Shown here: one piece after another, positions 5,648 to 9,317 of the stretch | How the letters are laid out: the number at the start of each line of letters is the position of its first letter | How positions within the stretch are numbered: the first letter of the stretch is position 1 | Origin: an uncultured Armatimonadota bacterium | GTDB lineage: Bacteria > Armatimonadota > Armatimonadia > Armatimonadales > Armatimonadaceae | Direction of reading: 5' to 3' | NCBI GenBank assembly: GCA_903915615.1 | Contig: CAIWTR010000203.1 | Span: 1-9,317, forward strand | DNA: 9,317 bases | The notes under the pieces: generated by a model | Seen by the model: the letters and a program-made list of their open reading frames with translations, nothing else | The model's database searches: none | What the model was told of the DNA's origin: nothing | Translations under genes and position numbers: made by a program

Positions 5648-6748
5648 ATGAGCATGAATGTCAGACGGATTGTGATGGCTGCGAACGGCGAGCTTACCGG
5701 CCGGGCGGAGGATCTCCTCCTCAAGGCTGTCGTGGATGCCGACATCATCCACGGAATCGATGGCGGGACACGCCACTTTCTACGCCACGAAATCATCCCG
5801 ACGCTCGTCACCGGAGACTTTGATTCCCTCAGCCCGGATGAACGCGCTTACTTGCTGGCATCCGGCACCGATGTCATCCATACGCCCGATCAGGACTATA
5901 CAGATCTCGAGAAAGCCCTGACGATTGCCACGACACGACACCCAGATGCCGACATCACGATTTTTGGTGGCACCGGCGGACGTCTCGACCACCAGCACTC
6001 CGTCCTCTCAACCCTCACCAGCTTCGGCCGGCGACATCGCATTCAGCTCGTCGACTCCCACGGCACAACCTTCCATGCACAAAGCGGGCTGATCCTTAAC
6101 GATGATGCGCTTGTCGGCAGGACGATTTCCCTCATCTCTCTCGGAGCCGTCCACGGCGTCCGTACCAGCGGCGTCGCCTGGCCGCTTTCGGATGAATCCC
6201 TCATCCCCGGCAAGCGGGATGGCACCCTCAACCGCATCACCAGCACCCCAGTCGTCATCGCCGTCTCAGATGGCGACCTCCTCGTACATCTCCACCATGC
6301 TCCTGACGCTGCACGCGTATCAATCGTCACGGATGACCAAATGCTGCAGCGCCTCATCGATGTACGCTGGCATGTCCTCCGCCCCAACCGGCCACGGAGC
6401 GCCGCACAATTCGATATCGACAACGCCCCCGGAACCGTGCATATATTGGCATCCGATGATGCTGGTAATCCCATCGGCTGCGCGACGCTTGCGGCGGCTC
6501 CGGATGGTTCCCTGCAGCTACGCGGGATGGCCGTGAACACAAACCACCAAGGCAGCGGCATCGGACGCGCCATCCTCCAGGAAGTCTGCCGCCAAGCAGA
6601 AACAAAAGCGACACCCCTTTGGTGCAACGCCCGCCTCCATGCGATTCCATTTTATGAGCGCAATGGCTGGGTGACAGAAGGGGATGTTTTTCATGTGCCG
6701 GATGTCGGCCCACACAAAGTGATGCGTTTTAGAGGAGTTTCCCATTGA
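5648..6748 (+). CDS. thiN: Thiamine pyrophosphokinase fused to a GNAT N-acetyltransferase
   Basis: 366 residues from ATG 5648. TTG 5639, with AGGA at 5630-5633, and ATG 5654 are alternatives. Residues 1-219 are a full thiamine pyrophosphokinase, which makes TPP from thiamine and ATP: AANGEL (11-16), IDGGT (37-41), the metal/ATP motif GDFDS (56-60), DYTDLEKAL (83-91), GGTGGRLDH (107-115), and the C-terminal thiamine-binding half with TISLISLG and TLNRITS (193-199). Most TPKs of this kind end near residue 215. Here, residues about 221-366 add a GNAT acetyltransferase with LRGMAV, the acetyl-CoA loop QGSGIG (301-306), and FYERNGW...PHKVM (335-359), as in YjcF/ElaA-like members. The acceptor substrate is unknown. 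No stop or frameshift separates the domains. The stop overlaps the rsmG start, so the two are co-translated. Confidence 0.88.
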   Translation: MSMNVRRIVMAANGELTGRAEDLLLKAVVDADIIHGIDGGTRHFLRHEIIPTLVTGDFDSLSPDERAYLLASGTDVIHTPDQDYTDLEKALTIATTRHPDADITIFGGTGGRLDHQHSVLSTLTSFGRRHRIQLVDSHGTTFHAQSGLILNDDALVGRTISLISLGAVHGVRTSGVAWPLSDESLIPGKRDGTLNRITSTPVVIAVSDGDLLVHLHHAPDAARVSIVTDDQMLQRLIDVRWHVLRPNRPRSAAQFDIDNAPGTVHILASDDAGNPIGCATLAAAPDGSLQLRGMAVNTNHQGSGIGRAILQEVCRQAETKATPLWCNARLHAIPFYERNGWVTEGDVFHVPDVGPHKVMRFRGVSH

Positions 6749-7503
6749 CCCAACGTTCGATTGATGTCACGCCACGTACAGAGGATGCCATTGCTATCCG
6801 GGATGCCATTTACAAGCTGGAAGACCAGCTCCCGGTGGAGGTCACCGATGAAGTCATCGAAAAGGCGGCTTGGTGGGGCGCAACCGTTCTCGCAGGCAAT
6901 GACACTCTCAATCTGACGCGTATCACCGACCCAGATGAAATGGCGCTCAAGCACTTCATCGACTCCTGGAGCGTGATGGGTGTCCTTCGCGATGTCCCTG
7001 CAGGTGCAACGCTTTTGGACATCGGAACCGGTGCCGGCTTCCCAGGTGTCCCGATTGCACTGGCCCGCCCGGACATCACCACCATTTTTATCGACACCAT
7101 GGGCAAACGCCTACACTGGATTAAGGCCGCCTATGCAGCCCTCGAATGGGATGCACCTAAGACTGTCCATGCGCGTGCGGAAGTCATCGGGTGCGATGAG
7201 AAGTGGCGTGAGCAGGCGGATGTTGTCCTTGCACGGGCTGTGAGCGCGATGCCGACGCTGCTCGAGTGGTGTGGCCCGCTGGTGAAACGCGGCGGGTTGT
7301 TTGTTGCCATGAAGGGTCCAGAAGTTGAGCCTTACGGCAGCGCTGCACGCCAGATTGGCCTCACGCACGAGAAGACAATCACCGGGACGCTCTACGGAGT
7401 CGAAGAGATTGAGCGCAACATCGTGTGCTTCCGCAAGACGGCGAAAACACCCGTAAACCTGCCGCGCGCCATCAACGAGATCAAGCGCAAGCCCCTCGGC
7501 TAA
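6745..7503 (+). CDS. rsmG: 16S rRNA (guanine527-N7)-methyltransferase RsmG (GidB)
   Basis: RsmG transfers methyl from S-adenosylmethionine to N7 of G527 in the 530 loop of 16S rRNA. The protein has 252 residues, somewhat longer than E. coli RsmG (207) through an N-terminal extension. Key blocks: NLTRITDPDEMALKHFIDSW (56-75), the SAM-binding motif LLDIGTGAGFPGVP (90-103), FIDTMGKRLHWIKAA, DVVLARAVSAM and a strand ending in VAMKGP. The start is TTG 6745: AGGAG (6733-6737) lies 7 bases upstream, and TTGA overlaps the TGA stop of the thiN-like gene, giving translational coupling. The C terminus (RNIVCFRKT, then a basic tail) is typical of the family. In other bacteria, loss of RsmG gives low-level streptomycin resistance. 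Confidence 0.95.
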   Translation: MTQRSIDVTPRTEDAIAIRDAIYKLEDQLPVEVTDEVIEKAAWWGATVLAGNDTLNLTRITDPDEMALKHFIDSWSVMGVLRDVPAGATLLDIGTGAGFPGVPIALARPDITTIFIDTMGKRLHWIKAAYAALEWDAPKTVHARAEVIGCDEKWREQADVVLARAVSAMPTLLEWCGPLVKRGGLFVAMKGPEVEPYGSAARQIGLTHEKTITGTLYGVEEIERNIVCFRKTAKTPVNLPRAINEIKRKPLG

Positions 7504-7518
7504 TCCTCATTTACGAGC

Positions 7519-7557
7519 TACCAAGGCGCCCTAATCATCACAAATGGACGCCTGGTG
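7519..7557 (+). terminator. Hairpin after rsmG without a T tract
   Basis: CCA-a-GGCG (7521-7528) pairs with CGCCTGG (7549-7555), with one bulged A; A-T and T-G pairs extend the stem to 7519/7557. No T run follows. It may help end the thiN-rsmG transcript or act as a control site before the symporter gene. Confidence 0.35.
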
Positions 7558-7589
7558 ACAAATGTACGCTCGGGCAAAAGTAGCGCATA

Positions 7590-8924
7590 ATGCACGCTAT
7601 GGACACCGGTATCGCATCCAAACCCAATAAGTTTTCTATCCCACTGTGGCTGCAAGTCCTCCTGTGTGTCCTGATTGGTACCGCAATCGGGGTGCTACTC
7701 GGGAAAACAAGCCCGCTTGGGCCAGACCCGGGCCGTACAAAGTGGCTGGACACGGCGGGCGGGACCGGGATGTTGGTCATCCAAGTGCTTCGCGCCCTCG
7801 CGGTGCCGCTTGTTTTCTTTGCGATCATTGATGGCATCGTCCACATCAGTATTCCAAAGCGCTCGATCCCAAAGCTGCTTGCCGTCTGTGCCCTCAACAC
7901 CAGCATCGCGATGTTGATTGGCCTCACGCTGATGAACACCCTCCAGCCCGGTAAGGCCTGGCAGGGGAAAATCCAGTCTCTGATCAGTGCTACGAATGCC
8001 AAAGCACCGGATGCCAAGAAGTCGGATGACCCCGCATCCCCCGGCGCAACGCTTGAGATCCTCCCGAACATCACCTACATCGTCCCCAGCAGCCTGATCC
8101 GTCCCTTCGTCTACAACAACCTGCTTAGCGTCGTCCTGATTGCGGTCTTCCTTGGCTCCGCGCTACGCGCGATCCGGCAAAAGGCCATCGATGGCGCAGA
8201 GCTGCTCGAGCGCGCCGTGCACGCCTGCTATCACCTGCTGCTGCAAATGCTCGAGTGGACGATCAAGGCCATACCACTCGCCGTCTTGCTGATTGTGAGC
8301 AAAGTCGTCGGAAACACGGGGCCCAGCGTCTTTACATTGCTTGGCGGCTTTTTAGGCATCGTCGTCGCGGGGCTGCTCATCCATGCGCTCATCTACTATC
8401 CGCTCGCGGCCTGGGTCTTTGGCCGCCGGAACCCTGCCACATACTTTGGCAAGAGCGCCGATGCGGTCATCTCAGGCCTCTCGACCAACTCAAGCTTGGC
8501 GACCGTCCCAATCACCCTGCGCTGCCTTGAAAAGCTCGGCGTTTCCCATGGAAATGCGCGCCTCTCGGCGTGTATTGCGACCAACCTGAACAACGATGGC
8601 ATCACACTCTATGAAGCGATGGCAGCCATTTTCCTGACGCAAGCCCTCGGGATGCCGCTTGGTCTCACAGGTCAGATCACCGTGGTTCTTGCATCCTGTT
8701 TCGCCGCCGCGGGCATCGCCGGTATCCCGGAAGCCGGTCTTATCGTCCTGCCCCTGGTTCTTGGTGCCGCCGGCCTCACCCCAGAAACGGTAGCCATCGC
8801 GCTTCCGCTGCTCCTGCCCGTCGACTGGATCATCGCACGCCTGCGCTCAGGCGTAAATGTCCTCAGCGACATCCTGGTGGCGATTCAGCTGGATGGCCCG
8901 GAAAAGAAGACGCCCAAAACTTAG
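7590..8924 (+). CDS. SLC1/DAACS family Na+:carboxylate symporter (GltP/DctA-like)
   Basis: 444-residue inner-membrane symporter with many hydrophobic helices, as expected for the eight-helix, two-hairpin SLC1 fold. ATG 7590 or ATG 7599 could be the start; neither has a clear ribosome-binding site. Hairpin-1 serine motif: SGLSTNSSLATVPITLRC from Ser295. The usual NMDGT unwound motif is NNDGI (334-338). Hairpin 2 is rich in Ala, Gly and Ile, with GIPEAG. The last helix reads DWIIARLRSGVNVLSD (412-427). By alignment with GltPh, the sodium ligands Asn310, Asp312, Asn401 and Asp405 are kept (Asn334, Asp336, Asn423, Asp427), as is the carboxylate-binding Arg397 (Arg419). Asp394, which binds the amino group of aspartate, is Ala416. 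E. coli DctA also lacks that Asp, so a C4-dicarboxylate or another amine-free acid is the likelier substrate (inference). Confidence 0.9.
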   Translation: MHAMDTGIASKPNKFSIPLWLQVLLCVLIGTAIGVLLGKTSPLGPDPGRTKWLDTAGGTGMLVIQVLRALAVPLVFFAIIDGIVHISIPKRSIPKLLAVCALNTSIAMLIGLTLMNTLQPGKAWQGKIQSLISATNAKAPDAKKSDDPASPGATLEILPNITYIVPSSLIRPFVYNNLLSVVLIAVFLGSALRAIRQKAIDGAELLERAVHACYHLLLQMLEWTIKAIPLAVLLIVSKVVGNTGPSVFTLLGGFLGIVVAGLLIHALIYYPLAAWVFGRRNPATYFGKSADAVISGLSTNSSLATVPITLRCLEKLGVSHGNARLSACIATNLNNDGITLYEAMAAIFLTQALGMPLGLTGQITVVLASCFAAAGIAGIPEAGLIVLPLVLGAAGLTPETVAIALPLLLPVDWIIARLRSGVNVLSDILVAIQLDGPEKKTPKT

Positions 8925-9317
8925 TTAGCTGTTGTGGAGGACGACGGTGCCGCCTGGCTCGAGCTGCCAGATCATCCCAGCCCCGGCGGATGCCCGAATC
9001 CCCAATGCATCATCCGAGTATCCAAGCTGCCAGCGCTCCATCCCCGCAATATCAACCCGCTTCTGCGAGAGGTTGACGATGACCCGGATGACTTTCCACG
9101 GGTCGCTGGAATGCGTGCCATCCAGCTCCCATGCAAGAACCTGTTCAGGCAAACCCGTCCGAACCAGCTTGATCACCGCTGGCCCACTGAGACGTGTATT
9201 GCTGCGGAAGGCCGGATGCGCCTTGCGTACCGCGGCGAGACCACTGATATGGCTGATGCACTGTGCATCCGCGGGTGTCAGCGAGCGCCAGACGTACTGG
9301 TTGACCTTGTCGCCAGC
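8925..9317 (-). CDS. GH13 pullulanase/alpha-amylase-like protein, C-terminal 130 residues (5' end outside window)
   Basis: The minus-strand frame is open from base 9317 to TAA at 8925-8927. The visible start, AGDKVNQYVWRSL, then ISGLAAVRKAHPAFR, is the end of a GH13 catalytic barrel: the GD.VN...W segment followed by the helix with (L/V)RK.HPAFR is characteristic of type I pullulanases and related alpha-glucan enzymes. The remaining ~85 residues form the C-terminal beta-sandwich, with WELDGTHSSDPWKVIRVIVNLSQ and a final WQLEPGGTVVLHNS. The whole enzyme would hydrolyse alpha-1,6 or alpha-1,4 bonds in starch, pullulan or glycogen. Catalytic residues lie outside the window, so specificity and signal peptide cannot be assessed. 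It ends on the base next to the symporter's stop codon. Confidence 0.82.
   Translation of the reverse strand, partial: AGDKVNQYVWRSLTPADAQCISHISGLAAVRKAHPAFRSNTRLSGPAVIKLVRTGLPEQVLAWELDGTHSSDPWKVIRVIVNLSQKRVDIAGMERWQLGYSDDALGIRASAGAGMIWQLEPGGTVVLHNS

Noticed and set aside
7555..7591. Promoter for the symporter gene (GTGACA at 7555-7560, CATAAT at 7586-7591)
   Set aside because: The spacing is 25 bases, far from 17, and CATAAT overlaps the candidate start codon.

Overview
The window is bacterial chromosome of moderately high GC, densely coded except for one AT-rich, repeat-bearing stretch at about 4080-5000. Gene content is that of a free-living heterotroph: a Thermus/Rickettsia-type isocitrate dehydrogenase, thiamine salvage, 16S rRNA methylation, a Na+-coupled carboxylate transporter, a GH13 glucan hydrolase and DNA alkylation repair. 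Two proteins carry export signals, one of them apparently a lipoprotein. I cannot assign a phylum. The IDH type and the divergent SLC1 transporter fit a deep-branching group such as Armatimonadota, but this is a weak guess.

Layout. 1-242 (minus): start of a DNA-3-methyladenine glycosylase I gene (tag), cut by the window edge. 552-1265 (plus): exported protein with a CsgG/TolB-N-like alpha/beta domain. 1353-2810 (plus): isocitrate dehydrogenase with the extra C-terminal domain. It is followed at 2868-2951 by a second, diverged copy of its own last ~28 codons, stop codon included. 2977-3693 (plus): lipoprotein gene closed by a good intrinsic terminator. 3762-5384: two related small zinc-ribbon/helix-turn-helix proteins (minus strand, InsA-like, with no transposase catalytic partner) bracket an AT-rich spacer and a 185-nt tandem repeat that carries GGGGCAGGC/GCCTGCCCC palindromes. 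5648-7503 (plus): a thiamine pyrophosphokinase fused to a GNAT acetyltransferase, overlapping rsmG by four bases. 7590-8924 (plus): SLC1/DAACS symporter. 8925-9317 (minus): 3' end of a GH13 pullulanase/amylase-like gene whose stop codon directly abuts the symporter's stop.

The parts that ordinary annotation explains least are: (i) the paired orphan zinc-ribbon/HTH genes, each with an inverted repeat at its start codon, around an array of palindromic repeats; (ii) the relic second idh 3' end, which differs almost only at synonymous positions; (iii) the TPK-GNAT fusion with a structured leader; and (iv) active-site substitutions in the IDH and the symporter that predict NAD+ use and a non-amino-acid substrate. 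A functional link between the zinc-ribbon proteins and the repeats is inference only.
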